DNA of 64,000 bases from Brevibacillus laterosporus (lineage in GTDB: Bacteria; Bacillota; Bacilli; Brevibacillales; Brevibacillaceae), in assembly GCA_007833815.1 (NCBI GenBank), contig CP033464.1, forward strand, positions 1,683,501 to 1,747,500, read 5' to 3'. The position numbers and the translations under genes were made by a program. Below, piece after piece: positions 26,210 to 36,191 of this stretch. The notes beneath the pieces are model-generated. The model was not told the origin of the DNA. It ran no database searches and saw nothing but the letters and a program-made list of their open reading frames with translations. How positions within the stretch are numbered: position 1 is the stretch's first letter; the number at the start of each line of letters is the position of its first letter.

Positions 26210-27400
26210 TTATTCGTAACGTAACGCTTCAATGGCATCCAGCTTGGCTGCTTTGTTTGCAGGATAGATTCCAAAGAAAATCCCGATTGCACTGGAAAAA
26301 CCAAATGCGATAAGAATACTCTCCCAAGATGTAACAGGAGGCATACCTGCGAAGGAGATAATAATGGAGGCTAGTCCAAGACCAAGACCTACCCCTACAC
26401 TACCACCAATTAAGCAGACAATAATGGATTCGATCAAAAATTGGGTAAGAATATCCCGTTTTTTGGCACCTAAGGCTTTGCGAATCCCAATCTCGCGTGT
26501 ACGTTCTGTAACAGAGACTAGCATGATGTTCATAACCCCGATACCACCAACTAATAGGGAAATCCCAGCGATAACGGAGAAGACCATCGTTAGCATGTCA
26601 AGCATTTTAGTGATTTCTTTTAGGTCATCCGCACTGTTTTTCACCATATAATGATCTTCATGCTTATGAACACGATTTAGATATTGCTTGGTGAAATCCA
26701 TAGCGGATTCAATCGTAGCATTTGATTTTGCTTGAATGTGGAACATGCTTACGGCTGCTTTTTCATTATGATTCAAGTAAGTTCGTGCAGGCATGTAAAC
26801 GATATCCTGCATGCCACCACCCATAAAGCCTTGCATATCATTTTTTAGTATCCCAATGACTACAAAGGAGGCATCTGACATGTAAATACGATTTCCTACA
26901 GCATTTCCTTGAGGAAACAATTTATCAGCTAAACCTTTGTCTAATACAACGACGTCGCGTTGCTCTTTGTCGTCATCTCTGGTGTAGAAACGACCTTTTT
27001 CAATCTTATAGCTTGTATTTATTTCTAAAAGATTTGCTGTTGTACCAAATACTTGAGCGCTGATATCTTTTTTCTTATCCTTAATGGTTCCACCGCCATA
27101 GATTTGAGCCATGACATTTTTTATGTAAGGATTAATTCTTTCCAACGTATCGGCATCATCAAGAGTCAAATCATCTTCACTAGTTGGTTCGTTAGTCTGC
27201 CAGCTTACCATCGCGGTAAATTTTGCGTCCGCAACATTTCCAAACTGACTTGTCATCATGGCTTTTCCGCCTTTACCCATGGTCATGATGGCAATAACGG
27301 AAGCGATACCGATAATAATACCTAACATTGTTAAAATGGAACGCAATTTATTAGACCAGATACCATCGATGGCAATTCGAAAGCTCTCTATGAGGTTCAT
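26210..27400 (-). CDS. yknZ: MacB-type ABC transporter permease (YknZ-like)
   Basis: A 396-residue protein with the MacB architecture: an N-terminal cytosolic entry and first membrane helix (SFRIAIDGIWSNKLRSILTMLGIIIGIAS), a large extracytoplasmic MacB_PCD domain (residues 45-260) and three C-terminal membrane helices with the FtsX motif (GGIGVMNIMLVSVTERTREIGIRKALGA). It overlaps the ATPase gene by 4 bases. In B. subtilis YknWXYZ protects against the toxin SdpC; no YknW is seen here. Confidence 0.9.
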   Translation of the reverse strand: MNLIESFRIAIDGIWSNKLRSILTMLGIIIGIASVIAIMTMGKGGKAMMTSQFGNVADAKFTAMVSWQTNEPTSEDDLTLDDADTLERINPYIKNVMAQIYGGGTIKDKKKDISAQVFGTTANLLEINTSYKIEKGRFYTRDDDKEQRDVVVLDKGLADKLFPQGNAVGNRIYMSDASFVVIGILKNDMQGFMGGGMQDIVYMPARTYLNHNEKAAVSMFHIQAKSNATIESAMDFTKQYLNRVHKHEDHYMVKNSADDLKEITKMLDMLTMVFSVIAGISLLVGGIGVMNIMLVSVTERTREIGIRKALGAKKRDILTQFLIESIIVCLIGGSVGVGLGLGLASIIISFAGMPPVTSWESILIAFGFSSAIGIFFGIYPANKAAKLDAIEALRYE

Positions 27401-28119
27401 GTAGTGAACACCTCGTTTTCATCTGCGACAGCAAAGAGTCGTTCTTCTACCTTTTCATCTTTAATGATCACACCATCTTTGAAGACAACAATACGTTCTG
27501 CGTGTTGAGCTGTATCCAATTCATGCGTAACCAGAATGATGGTAACACCTTGTGCATGTAATTCCTGAAAAATAGCCATAACTTCTGTTGTAGAGCGGCT
27601 ATCCAAGTTCCCAGTTGGTTCGTCCGCCAGTAAAATAGCAGGTCGGTTAACTAGAGAGCGTGCGATGGCTACACGCTGTTTTTGACCACCAGACATCTGT
27701 GGTGGCTTGTGATCCATGCGCTCTTTTAGACCTACACTAATGAGAGCTTCTTCTGCACGTTTTTTACGTTCACTAGCAGAGATGCCTGCATAAAGCATGG
27801 GCAATTCTACATTGCGAGCCGCAGAAATACGTGGCAATAGATTAAACGCCTGAAAGACGAAACCAATCTTTTGATTTCGAAGATCAGCTTGTTGGTTTTC
27901 ATTTAACTTGGTGACTTCTACCCCATCCAGTACATAAGAACCGGAAGAGGGACGATCCAGACAACCCAGCATATTCATAAATGTGGATTTACCTGAACCA
28001 GAAGGCCCCATGATTGCAACGAACTCGCCCTTATTAACGGTAAAATTAACTCCTTTAAGGATGGGAAGTTCAGAATCACCGTTCATAAAGGTCTTGCGAA
28101 TATCAGTAACGGTTAACAT
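27397..28119 (-). CDS. yknY: MacB-type ABC transporter ATPase (YknY-like)
   Basis: A 240-residue ATPase with Walker A GPSGSGKST, signature MSGGQKQRVAIAR, Walker B ILLADEPTGNLDS and H-loop VTHE. It lies between the adaptor and permease genes, 14 bases after the adaptor, so all three form one efflux complex. Confidence 0.92.
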   Translation of the reverse strand: MLTVTDIRKTFMNGDSELPILKGVNFTVNKGEFVAIMGPSGSGKSTFMNMLGCLDRPSSGSYVLDGVEVTKLNENQQADLRNQKIGFVFQAFNLLPRISAARNVELPMLYAGISASERKKRAEEALISVGLKERMDHKPPQMSGGQKQRVAIARSLVNRPAILLADEPTGNLDSRSTTEVMAIFQELHAQGVTIILVTHELDTAQHAERIVVFKDGVIIKDEKVEERLFAVADENEVFTT

Positions 28120-28133
28120 CAGTCTCCCTCCTT

Positions 28134-29399
28134 CTATACAGCTCCAGGTATGCCAGCTTCCATTGTCATAACAGGAATGCCTTCCATTAAATCAACAGAA
28201 GGACTGCTGATCACGTTGTCTCCCTCATTTAGACCGCTAGTGATTTCTACATTCAAGTCGCTTTCCGTTCCTGTTTTTACAGGACGCTTTTTCGCCATAC
28301 CGTCTTCTACTACCCATACGAATGAACCGCTTGGATCATTAACAACAGCTTGGAAAGGTACAACAAGAATGTTGGCTTTGTTCGTGATCATAATGTCTAC
28401 ATCTACATTAAAGCCAGGTTTTAGCACCGAGATGGCTTGATCTAATTCTAATGTTACATTTACTTTGGTTTTTCCGGTTGTTTCGCCTTTTTGAAGCTTG
28501 GTTGCCAGAGGTGAGATACGGGTTACTGTAGCTTCCGCTTTTTCCTTACCCATGGAAGTACCACTTACTAATGCTTTTTGGCCTATTTTAATATCTTTTA
28601 CATCTGACTCGTTAATGTCTGCTACTACTTGTAATTTGGACAAGTCACCCATCGTAATAATTTCTGTACCTTTGGTGACAGCTTGACCATTTTTAGCATT
28701 CACTTTCAAAACCGTGCCTGTAAATGGAGCTACGACAGTGGTTTGAGAGCTTTGTTTAGCCAACTCTGCTTTTTTTACATTCAACTGATTAATTTGTGCT
28801 TGAACAGTAGCAATATCCGTACTCTTTGGACCTTTTTTGTTCAGGGCTAGTTCGCTTTGGGACACTTTAAGAGATGATTGCGCTTGAGATAAGGAATCCT
28901 TAGCCTTGTCCAATTCGGTTGCTGGAGAAGCACCAGCCTCGACCATTTGTTTTGTACGGTTGTATTCCTTCTCAGCAGAAGCAACCTTGTCTTTCTCTTG
29001 ACGAACACGCTCTTCTTGTTGTGCAATTGTTTCTGGCTCTTTGCCTGATTTCACACGACTTAATTCGGCTTGCTGCGAAGCGATCTGCGCATTAATGGAT
29101 GCGATTTCGCTTGACAGATCGGTTACATCAATACTACCGATCACTTGATTTGCAGTAACATTGTCACCCTCTTCTACCTTAAATTGCAACAGTGTCCCAT
29201 TATTTGGGGAGAAGAGAGTAACCTCTTGTTTCGCTTTGACCATTCCTGATGCCATTACCTTATTTTCAATGCTTCCTTTTGCAACAGAAGTGACGGAAAC
29301 AGGAAGGCCCGTTGCGTCGACAGCGGTAAATTTGAAATAACCATAGGCGCCGACTACTAATACTCCAGCTGCAATAACACCCCACCAACGTTTCTTCAT
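28134..29399 (-). CDS. yknX: HlyD/MacA-type periplasmic adaptor (YknX-like)
   Basis: A 421-residue membrane-fusion protein: an N-terminal membrane anchor (WWGVIAAGVLVVGAYGYF), a first biotinyl-lipoyl half-motif (VKEGDNVTANQVIGSID is close: VEEGDNVTANQVIG), a long coiled-coil hairpin (about 100-210), the second lipoyl half (VVAPFTGTVLKVNAKNGQAV) and a beta-barrel and C-terminal membrane-proximal domain. First gene of the operon. Confidence 0.9.
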   Translation of the reverse strand: MKKRWWGVIAAGVLVVGAYGYFKFTAVDATGLPVSVTSVAKGSIENKVMASGMVKAKQEVTLFSPNNGTLLQFKVEEGDNVTANQVIGSIDVTDLSSEIASINAQIASQQAELSRVKSGKEPETIAQQEERVRQEKDKVASAEKEYNRTKQMVEAGASPATELDKAKDSLSQAQSSLKVSQSELALNKKGPKSTDIATVQAQINQLNVKKAELAKQSSQTTVVAPFTGTVLKVNAKNGQAVTKGTEIITMGDLSKLQVVADINESDVKDIKIGQKALVSGTSMGKEKAEATVTRISPLATKLQKGETTGKTKVNVTLELDQAISVLKPGFNVDVDIMITNKANILVVPFQAVVNDPSGSFVWVVEDGMAKKRPVKTGTESDLNVEITSGLNEGDNVISSPSVDLMEGIPVMTMEAGIPGAV

Positions 29400-29641
29400 A
29401 AATGCCTCCTCAAAAATATCTTTACAAAGGATTTACGCATCAAGTCCTAAATAGTTACAAAAAGTTAGGTTTTTTTTGTAAATCTTAAAGAATGATAATA
29501 TTATAATAATTTTAAGAAAAGACTGATTTTCAAAATGACGCGATTCCGTTAAAATCTGCGTGATAGAATAGAGAGGATATCGCGTACAATAGAAACATCT
29601 AGTCATTCAGATGTTTAACTTACGATTCAGGGGGAATTACA

Positions 29642-31000
29642 GTGACAAAAGCGATCCGTTTTAGTTATGACAAGTCATTGCCATTCGTTTCAGAACACGA
29701 GATGCACCATTTAGAAGCAGCTGTAAAGCTAGCGCATCAGCAATTACATGAGGGTACTGGGGCTGGTAGCGACTATCTAGGCTGGGTAGACTTACCGGAT
29801 ACATACGATAAAGAGGAATACGCACGCATCAAAGCCGCTGCGGAAAAAATCAAAACTGATTCTGATGTATTGCTGGTAATCGGTATCGGTGGCTCTTATC
29901 TGGGTGCTAAAGCAGTAATAGACGTGCTAGGGCACACATTCTACAACTCCTTGACAAAAGAGCAACGCAAAACACCTGAAATTTATTTCGTGGGTAATAA
30001 CATTAGCCCTGTCTATTTGACTCACCTCATGCAGGTCATTGAAGGCAAAGAAGTATCTGTGAACGTCATTTCCAAATCAGGAACAACAACAGAGCCAGCC
30101 ATCGCTTTCCGTATTTTCCGTGAGTTCATGGAGAAAAAGTATGGGAAAGAAGAAGCACGTAAGCGTATTTATGCAACAACTGATAAAGCGCGTGGAGCTT
30201 TGAAGCAAGTAGCAATGGAAGAAGGCTACGAGAGCTTTGTTATTCCAGATAACGTTGGTGGACGTTTCTCTGTTTTGACTGCAGTAGGATTGTTGCCTAT
30301 CGCTGTATCTGGAGCAGATATCGATGCATTGATGAGTGGGGCACAATCGGCACGTGAGCGCTACATGAACCCAGCTATTGGGGAAAATGAATGCTACCAG
30401 TATGCTGCTATCCGAAATTGCTTATTACGAAAAGGCAAGCAAATAGAGATGCTGGTAAGCTATGAACCTCAATTCCATTATTTCAACGAATGGTGGAAAC
30501 AACTATTTGGAGAATCTGAAGGCAAGGATGGTCGTGGTATTTTCCCGGCTGCTGCTGACTTCTCGGCTGACCTGCACTCTATGGGGCAGTTTATTCAAGA
30601 TGGTTCTCGTAATTTGTTTGAAACGGTACTTTCTGTAGCGCAACCAGCAACTGACGTTGAAATCATGCTAGATGCTGCAAATTTGGATGGTCTGAACTTC
30701 CTGAGTGGAAAAGGCATGGACTTCGTTAACAAAAAAGCAATGGAAGGCACTATCTTGGCGCACATGGATGGGGGCGTTCCCAATCTGGTAGTTGAATTGC
30801 CTGAACTATCGGCGTATCATATTGGTGAGCTTCTTTATTTCTTTGAAAAAGCATGCGGCATCAGCGGTTATCTGCTAGGTGTAAATCCATTTGATCAGCC
30901 TGGCGTTGAGGCTTATAAAGCGAACATGTTCGCGCTACTTGGCAAGCCAGGTTTTGAAAAGCAGAAAGCTGAGCTGGAGGCCCGCCTAAAAGGACAGTAA
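29642..31000 (+). CDS. pgi: Glucose-6-phosphate isomerase
   Basis: A 452-residue glycolytic enzyme interconverting glucose 6-phosphate and fructose 6-phosphate. Motifs are [13 protein letters not shown], the SIS-type [12 protein letters not shown], and the PGI signature [17 protein letters not shown]; near the C-terminus lies [15 protein letters not shown] start with AGGGGGAA upstream. It is followed after 3 bases by a small HTH gene. Confidence 0.97.
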   Translation: MTKAIRFSYDKSLPFVSEHEMHHLEAAVKLAHQQLHEGTGAGSDYLGWVDLPDTYDKEEYARIKAAAEKIKTDSDVLLVIGIGGSYLGAKAVIDVLGHTFYNSLTKEQRKTPEIYFVGNNISPVYLTHLMQVIEGKEVSVNVISKSGTTTEPAIAFRIFREFMEKKYGKEEARKRIYATTDKARGALKQVAMEEGYESFVIPDNVGGRFSVLTAVGLLPIAVSGADIDALMSGAQSARERYMNPAIGENECYQYAAIRNCLLRKGKQIEMLVSYEPQFHYFNEWWKQLFGESEGKDGRGIFPAAADFSADLHSMGQFIQDGSRNLFETVLSVAQPATDVEIMLDAANLDGLNFLSGKGMDFVNKKAMEGTILAHMDGGVPNLVVELPELSAYHIGELLYFFEKACGISGYLLGVNPFDQPGVEAYKANMFALLGKPGFEKQKAELEARLKGQ

Positions 31001-31003
31001 ACC

Positions 31004-31234
31004 ATGTATTTAAGTGTTAAGGAAACAGCTGCTTATCTAGATATGCCTGAATGGTTTATACGGGAAAAGATAGCAGAGAAACGGATCCGTGCCGTCCATA
31101 ATGGGGAGGACTACTTTATTAATAAAGAACAGTTTACCTACCATATGGAAGAGCTAGAGAGATTGAAGGCTTTTGAAGAGGCGGAGAAGTTTGAGCCGAT
31201 TCCCGAGAGCTATGATTACAAAGACGAAGACTAA
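31004..31234 (+). CDS. Small excisionase-type HTH protein
   Basis: A 76-residue protein of the MerR/excisionase fold: SVKETAAYLDMPEWFIREKIAEKRIRAVHNGEDYFINKEQF, with an acidic tail. It begins 3 bases after pgi and is probably cotranscribed. DNA target unknown. Confidence 0.7.
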   Translation: MYLSVKETAAYLDMPEWFIREKIAEKRIRAVHNGEDYFINKEQFTYHMEELERLKAFEEAEKFEPIPESYDYKDED

Positions 31235-31249
31235 TAACTTCATATTGAT

Positions 31250-31345
31250 CTACTGGGGGAGTCCTGACTTGCAGGGCTGAGAGGACAGAGCGTGTCTGTT
31301 GACCCTTTTTACCTGATCCAGATCATGCTGGCGCAGGGAAGTGGC
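31250..31345 (+). ncRNA. TPP riboswitch (THI element)
   Basis: It contains the diagnostic CTGAGAGGAC block (31276-31286 region) and ACCTGATCCAGATCATGCTGGCG, ending GCAGGGAAGTGG. The P1 stem CTACT (31250-31254) pairs with AGTGG (31340-31344). A terminator follows at 31368 and thiO after that, so thiamine pyrophosphate should switch off thiO by premature termination. Confidence 0.95.
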
Positions 31346-31367
31346 TAGATTTGGTGTTGGTTATTCA

Positions 31368-31400
31368 CCCACTTTTCCTATGCGGAGAAGTGGGTTTTTT
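31368..31400 (+). terminator. Riboswitch-controlled terminator
   Basis: CCCACTTTTCC pairs with GGAGAAGTGGG and is followed by TTTTTT, 23 bases after the TPP aptamer. Confidence 0.9.
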
Positions 31401-31461
31401 CATTTCTTTGTGTAGACAGCCGACTGTTTCTCCACTCAGTAGACAAAGGAAAGGGTGAAGA

Positions 31462-32589
31462 ATGATGAAGAGCTATTCAGATATTATTGTGGTGGGCGGA
31501 GGGATTATCGGTTTATCGATTGCCACCGAACTCGCTAGCTCAGGTATTGCTGTTACCCTCATTGAACAGGGTATGTTTGGGGGAGAGGCCTCCGTCGCAG
31601 CAGCTGGAATGCTTGCTCCTTTAAAAGAATTTACTAAGCCGGGCCCGCTTCTTGATATGGGTATACGTTCTTTGCAGTTGTATGATAATTGGGTTTCAGA
31701 GCTGAGGGAAGCCACGGGCATTGATTGCCAGCTATCTACGGCAGGGATTCTGACAGTGGCCATGACTGAAATGGAAGAGGATTGGTTACAAGAGCGCTAC
31801 CAGTGGCAAAAGACAGAAGGTTATGAAATCCGATTGTTATCCACTAGAGAAGTACATGAACGAGAACCACATTTATCAAAAAAGATACGACAGGCGATTT
31901 ATTCCCCACACGAAGCAGACATTAATAATTGTTTGTTACTAGAAGCATTAGTGATACAAGCAGAAAAACGAAATGTTCATTTGCTACAAAATACAGCGGT
32001 CATTGGATTAAAACAGACGGGACATAAAATTACTGGTGTAGTGACAAACAAAGGTGAGATGGTAGCTAATCACGTTATTGTAGCATCTGGAGCGTGGGCT
32101 GCTGATATCTTGGGTCAAGTAGGAGTGGATGTACCAGTTTATCCAGTGAGGGGGCAGATCGCAGCAGTTGGCTCCAGTAATTTGCCTCTTTCCCATGTGG
32201 TCTTTGGAAAAAATGGTTATCTGGTGCCTAAACAAGATGGTCGTATCATTGTTGGTGCCACGGAGGATTTGGCTGGCTTTGAGCGATCTACAACCGTGTA
32301 TGGTGTCTCGACAGTATTGAAAGGTGCAATGTCAATCGTACCAGCAATCTCTCAAGCCCCATTTTTACAAGCATGGGCTGGATTGCGACCTGCTACGGCT
32401 GATGGGCACCCCATTTTGGGCCCTGTGCCTGACTGGACTGGATTGACGGTAGCTTGTGGACATTATCGGAATGGGATTCTCTTAGCACCTCTGACAGCAA
32501 AGTGGATAGTAGAGTATGTTAGATCAGGTGAAACAAAGCATATGAGTGCTTTTTTGCCTGAAAGATTTAGCCTTGTTTCATACGATTAG
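31462..32589 (+). CDS. thiO: Glycine oxidase ThiO
   Basis: A 375-residue FAD enzyme of the DAO family. The FAD site is VVGGGIIGLSIATELASSG at the N-terminus, followed by VAAAGMLAPL, and at the C-terminus AGLRPATADGHPILGPV and CGHYRNGILLAP. ThiO oxidises glycine to iminoacetate for the thiazole ring of thiamine. It is the only thiamine gene behind the riboswitch in this window; thiS, thiG and thiE are not next to it. AAAGGGTGAAG precedes the ATG. Confidence 0.93.
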   Translation: MMKSYSDIIVVGGGIIGLSIATELASSGIAVTLIEQGMFGGEASVAAAGMLAPLKEFTKPGPLLDMGIRSLQLYDNWVSELREATGIDCQLSTAGILTVAMTEMEEDWLQERYQWQKTEGYEIRLLSTREVHEREPHLSKKIRQAIYSPHEADINNCLLLEALVIQAEKRNVHLLQNTAVIGLKQTGHKITGVVTNKGEMVANHVIVASGAWAADILGQVGVDVPVYPVRGQIAAVGSSNLPLSHVVFGKNGYLVPKQDGRIIVGATEDLAGFERSTTVYGVSTVLKGAMSIVPAISQAPFLQAWAGLRPATADGHPILGPVPDWTGLTVACGHYRNGILLAPLTAKWIVEYVRSGETKHMSAFLPERFSLVSYD

Positions 32590-32682
32590 ATAAAAAGAAC
32601 ATGCAAGAGAGCAAGAGATTTTCACTCTTTTCATAAAGCAAGGAGGTTTGAGGCAGGTTAACAGAAAAGGAGATGATCGCAG

Positions 32683-33423
32683 ATGAAGCAATGGAAAAAT
32701 AGATGGGGTCATATGGCGGTAATTGCTTTTGCTGTGCTTCTTTTTACTGTGTCCACCTCTTCAGAAAGCTCATGGGCTCAACCACCATCCCCCATACCAT
32801 CTGAACCGATACAAGGTGCTCTTATCTTGACGATGAATCCCCATGTAATCAAAGCAATCACTCACTATTATGGCTATCCACGTGCGTATGATTTATCCTC
32901 GGTGAGAGTCGTAGGTGTATCGCGTTCAATGAATCAGCCTCACTCCTATGAAGCTGTTTTTCAAGTGAGAACGTATGAAGGAAATCATGCGCCACCTTTT
33001 TCTACTGAAACGATCAAGCTAGCAGTACATCCAGATGGAGTACAATTGACGGGTTACTCGCATCAAGGAGACGAGTGGGAGGCAAAACGCAAGGTGGAGG
33101 AGCAACAAGTACAAAAAGAATTTGAAGATTACTTTCATATCCAACTGGCTGGCTATCAGCAAATGAGTTACTACCAAATTGCTCACCGATATCGAGACGA
33201 TCCTGACAATGCTTTGTTCTTGTTTAATCAGGAATTAATTTCACAAAAAGAGGCTATTCAAAAGCAATCGTATCTTTTACCGATGACCTTTCTTGGTAAA
33301 CGGGACGGATATATCTTGTATAAGAGATCAGACGGAAGTCAGATTGTCTATTTTCTACTTAAAGAGCTAGGGAGCTGGAAATTGAGCAAGATGAAGCATG
33401 TGCCTAGCAAGGGTATCTCGTAA
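32683..33423 (+). CDS. Secreted protein of unknown function
   Basis: A 246-residue protein with a signal peptide (hydrophobic GHMAVIAFAVLLFTVS, then SSWAQPP). The mature part is mixed alpha/beta, with a conserved-looking patch ITHYYGYPRAYDLSSVRVVGV and a C-terminal domain ending ILYKRSDGSQIVYFLLKELG. It resembles small secreted Bacillales DUF3888/DUF3889-type proteins, but I cannot assign it. AAAAGGAG lies upstream of the ATG. Confidence 0.65.
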   Translation: MKQWKNRWGHMAVIAFAVLLFTVSTSSESSWAQPPSPIPSEPIQGALILTMNPHVIKAITHYYGYPRAYDLSSVRVVGVSRSMNQPHSYEAVFQVRTYEGNHAPPFSTETIKLAVHPDGVQLTGYSHQGDEWEAKRKVEEQQVQKEFEDYFHIQLAGYQQMSYYQIAHRYRDDPDNALFLFNQELISQKEAIQKQSYLLPMTFLGKRDGYILYKRSDGSQIVYFLLKELGSWKLSKMKHVPSKGIS

Positions 33424-33454
33424 TTTTGTTTACATTTACTTCCATATAAGGATA

Positions 33455-33487
33455 AAAAGCCGTCAGCAAAATGCTCACGGCTATTAT
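33455..33487 (-). terminator. Terminator of the GH18 gene
   Basis: On the minus strand AGCCGTGAGC pairs with GCTGACGGCT, followed by TTTT. Confidence 0.75.
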
Positions 33488-33507
33488 CATGTGCAAACCG
33501 ACTATAT

Positions 33508-34563
33508 TTACGACTTCTTAGGGAAAAGCGCCGTCCAGAACGTATCATTTTCATAGCCAAGCCGCCAAACAGCGAAGCCAGCAAGCTTGTATTTTTCAGC
33601 CAATCCACGCTTGGCGGCGATACTATATTCATTCTCATACCACAGGGTGTGCCAAACACCGTTTTTACTATAATGCAAATAGGGTGATTTGTACGTATCA
33701 TGCCAAACAGGGACTGCCTGATTTTCTTTTAGGATGGCGGGGATATTGCGGAAGCTGATAGCCCTTTTTTTCTCTGTACTCCATTCGTAGCCATAGCTTG
33801 GGATACCCATTAAAAGCTTAGAAGAAGGCACTTGAGAGACACTATAGCGTATGACATCTTCAACCCAATTGTAGGAAGCGACAGGACCCTCCTCCGACCA
33901 AGTACCATGCTCATCATAAGTCATCAATTGCAGATAATCGGCTTTGCTACCCAATGCTTTTAAATCAAAGCCGTATACCCAAAACACAGCGGGGTCATCA
34001 TTTGTTTTGGCTGGTACAGAGACGATTAGTTGCTTTTTGATAGCGTGGAGCTGGTCCGCTAAGTTTCCAACGAGTGCAGAGAAAGCTTCGCGATCCCCAG
34101 CAGGTACATTTTCAAAGTCAAGATTAGCTCCCGACAATTCATTTTTTTGCACGGTAGTGAGGACTTGTTGCACAAATCGTTTTTTATAATCCTCGTTGGT
34201 TAAGATGGAATGGGCTATTTCTTTATCGAACAATTTTGTTCCATGATTGGTAATGACTAAAAAGCTACCTTTTTTTGTGCTCTTGGCTAGCTGTAGAGCT
34301 GTTTGAGGTAACGTTCCTACCAGATAGCCGTCCCTGGTAGCATTATAGTTAAAGAAGGCGACGTCAGATATTTTATCTTGGTAATTATGTAAGGACGTAT
34401 ATGCTGCTAGATCACCCGGATAATTCTCGGCGTAATAACTAAGAACTTTTGGTTTAGCTGTTATCTTTGTATTTGTTGATGCTTTTGAGACAAGTGCTGC
34501 ATCTATTTGGCTTCCCCCTAGGGAAATCGTAAGTAGTGACAGTGTTAGCAGGATTCGTTTCAC
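33508..34563 (-). CDS. Secreted GH18 family glycoside hydrolase
   Basis: A 351-residue protein with a signal peptide (VKRILLTLSLLTISLGG). The GH18 TIM barrel has the catalytic strand LSGANLDFENVP, in which the final Glu of the D-x-x-D-x-D-x-E motif is kept as LDFENV, plus YLQLMTYDEHG and a Trp-containing C-terminal strand GFAVWRLGYEND. Related Bacillus proteins (YaaH, YvbX) act on peptidoglycan or the spore cortex. A GTG start with AAAGGA upstream is chosen; the longer open frame lacks a signal peptide at its start. No LysM domain is present. Confidence 0.85.
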   Translation of the reverse strand: MKRILLTLSLLTISLGGSQIDAALVSKASTNTKITAKPKVLSYYAENYPGDLAAYTSLHNYQDKISDVAFFNYNATRDGYLVGTLPQTALQLAKSTKKGSFLVITNHGTKLFDKEIAHSILTNEDYKKRFVQQVLTTVQKNELSGANLDFENVPAGDREAFSALVGNLADQLHAIKKQLIVSVPAKTNDDPAVFWVYGFDLKALGSKADYLQLMTYDEHGTWSEEGPVASYNWVEDVIRYSVSQVPSSKLLMGIPSYGYEWSTEKKRAISFRNIPAILKENQAVPVWHDTYKSPYLHYSKNGVWHTLWYENEYSIAAKRGLAEKYKLAGFAVWRLGYENDTFWTALFPKKS

Positions 34564-34748
34564 AGAATGTAGTTCCTTTCCGAGTAGGTACATGATGTTT
34601 TCTAGATAGATTTCTACCTGTACTCCCCTTTCGACACAGAACATCCGATTCCTTTAAAAGTTAGTGATGGTAAATGATGGTTGTTAACTAAATCTAGTTC
34701 ATTTGGAGAAGGCTAAACGGATAAGCAAAATGGAAAGGGGCACCTACC

Positions 34749-35162
34749 ATGAAACTGATATCAAGTCAAATTGAAGGTAAACAAGCGATATACGGAGATG
34801 TTATGGAGACGTTGGGTGTAGAGGGCTTCACTCTGTCAAACTGGGAATATACGAATGGTTTTTTAGATCGAAAGCTAGACGATAAAGGAATGGTTTTCTT
34901 ACGTTTACCTGTACAGGTGGTGAGTGGGGAACTAGATCATCCGCATGCTGTTTTACGTTTTGAGAAACCGTTTGTGTTAAAGCATATCTATCAAACTGGT
35001 ACTGATGCTGATATTGAATATGCAGCTGGTCCAGTCGTTTCTTCGATGTTTAATCAGTTTCAAGAACCGATTAATAAAGATGCTGATATTGAATCGCCAT
35101 ATATCACACAGGCAGAAGAATTGTTGAACAGACTGGAGCAGACGATATTTGCGGGAGAATGA
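34749..35162 (+). CDS. YugN-like family protein
   Basis: A 137-residue protein with the YugN pattern: GFTLSNWEYTNGFLDRKLDD, VFLRLPVQVVSGELD, FVLKHIYQTG, and SSMFNQFQEPINKDADIESPYI. Cytosolic, function unknown. GGAAAGGGG lies upstream of the ATG. Confidence 0.85.
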   Translation: MKLISSQIEGKQAIYGDVMETLGVEGFTLSNWEYTNGFLDRKLDDKGMVFLRLPVQVVSGELDHPHAVLRFEKPFVLKHIYQTGTDADIEYAAGPVVSSMFNQFQEPINKDADIESPYITQAEELLNRLEQTIFAGE

Positions 35163-35282
35163 AGGACAAAAAATTCTCTGACTTTCTTAAAATAGACTCC
35201 AACTCATTTGCTGATAGCTACTTGCAATAGTATGATAAATAATAGATCAAGGTTATCGCAAAAGAGAAAGGATTTTAAAGAA

Positions 35283-36086
35283 ATGAAAATCGCTACGGTT
35301 TTACGTGATGATGATCATACGCGCGAGGTGGACATACGGTTGCGTGAAAAGCTAACTGCTTCCACCTTGCGTACCTATCAATTTTTGAACACCAGCAGTG
35401 TGGAAAAACCGGATATGGTATTGTCTATCGGAGGCGATGGCACCATGCTGGAGGCTGTTCATCAATACGGATTTGAGCCACATTATATCGGAATTCATAC
35501 GGGGCATTTGGGGTTTTATGCGGACTGGCATCCTGATCAATTGGATGAATTTGTGGAGGCTATGGAACAGGTAGACCCTTTAATAGCCGAATACCCAATC
35601 GTCTCCTGTCAAATCCGTACCAAGGATGGTCAGCTTTTGGAGAAGTGGGCACTAAATGAGTTGGTCATTCGCAATGCGAGCCTCTCTTCCTTGGTGGTCT
35701 CCGTGTTTATTAACGGAGAAGAATTTGAACATTTTCGTGGGGACGGCCTTATTATTTCATCACCTTCAGGTAGCACGGCTTATAATAAAGCGGTGGATGG
35801 GGCTTTGTTACATCCTTCGCTGGAGGCCATACAATTAGCAGAAATTGCCTCAATCAATAACCAATCCTATCGGACGATTAACAGCGCACTAGTTTTACCT
35901 AAGCATCATCAAGTAGAGCTTATTATCATGAATCCTGAAATTATGGTTGGCATGGATCGAGAGCAAGGCGTATGGAAAAATATTGATTCAATTACCTGTC
36001 GTGTGGGGCTACAGAAGATCAAATTTGCTCGATACAAGCGATTAACATTTTGGGATCGTGTGCGCAAGGCTTTTATTAATGGGTAA
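35283..36086 (+). CDS. nadK: NAD kinase
   Basis: A 267-residue NAD kinase that makes NADP from NAD. Motifs are LSIGGDGTMLEAV (GGDGT at residues 50-54), HTGHLGFYADW, WALNELVIRN and DGLIISSPSGSTAYN. Length and sequence fit the second Bacillus type (YtdI/PpnKB). ATG 35283 is selected over upstream in-frame codons because homologues begin MKIA and AAAGGA precedes it. Confidence 0.95.
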   Translation: MKIATVLRDDDHTREVDIRLREKLTASTLRTYQFLNTSSVEKPDMVLSIGGDGTMLEAVHQYGFEPHYIGIHTGHLGFYADWHPDQLDEFVEAMEQVDPLIAEYPIVSCQIRTKDGQLLEKWALNELVIRNASLSSLVVSVFINGEEFEHFRGDGLIISSPSGSTAYNKAVDGALLHPSLEAIQLAEIASINNQSYRTINSALVLPKHHQVELIIMNPEIMVGMDREQGVWKNIDSITCRVGLQKIKFARYKRLTFWDRVRKAFING

Positions 36087-36191
36087 TATTTCAAAAAAAG
36101 GTTTTTTGCCTTTACAGGTTCTCCCTCTTCGCCGATATAGTATATGTGAGATCTATTTTATGTAAAAATGATCAGAGGATGGGTGAACGTA

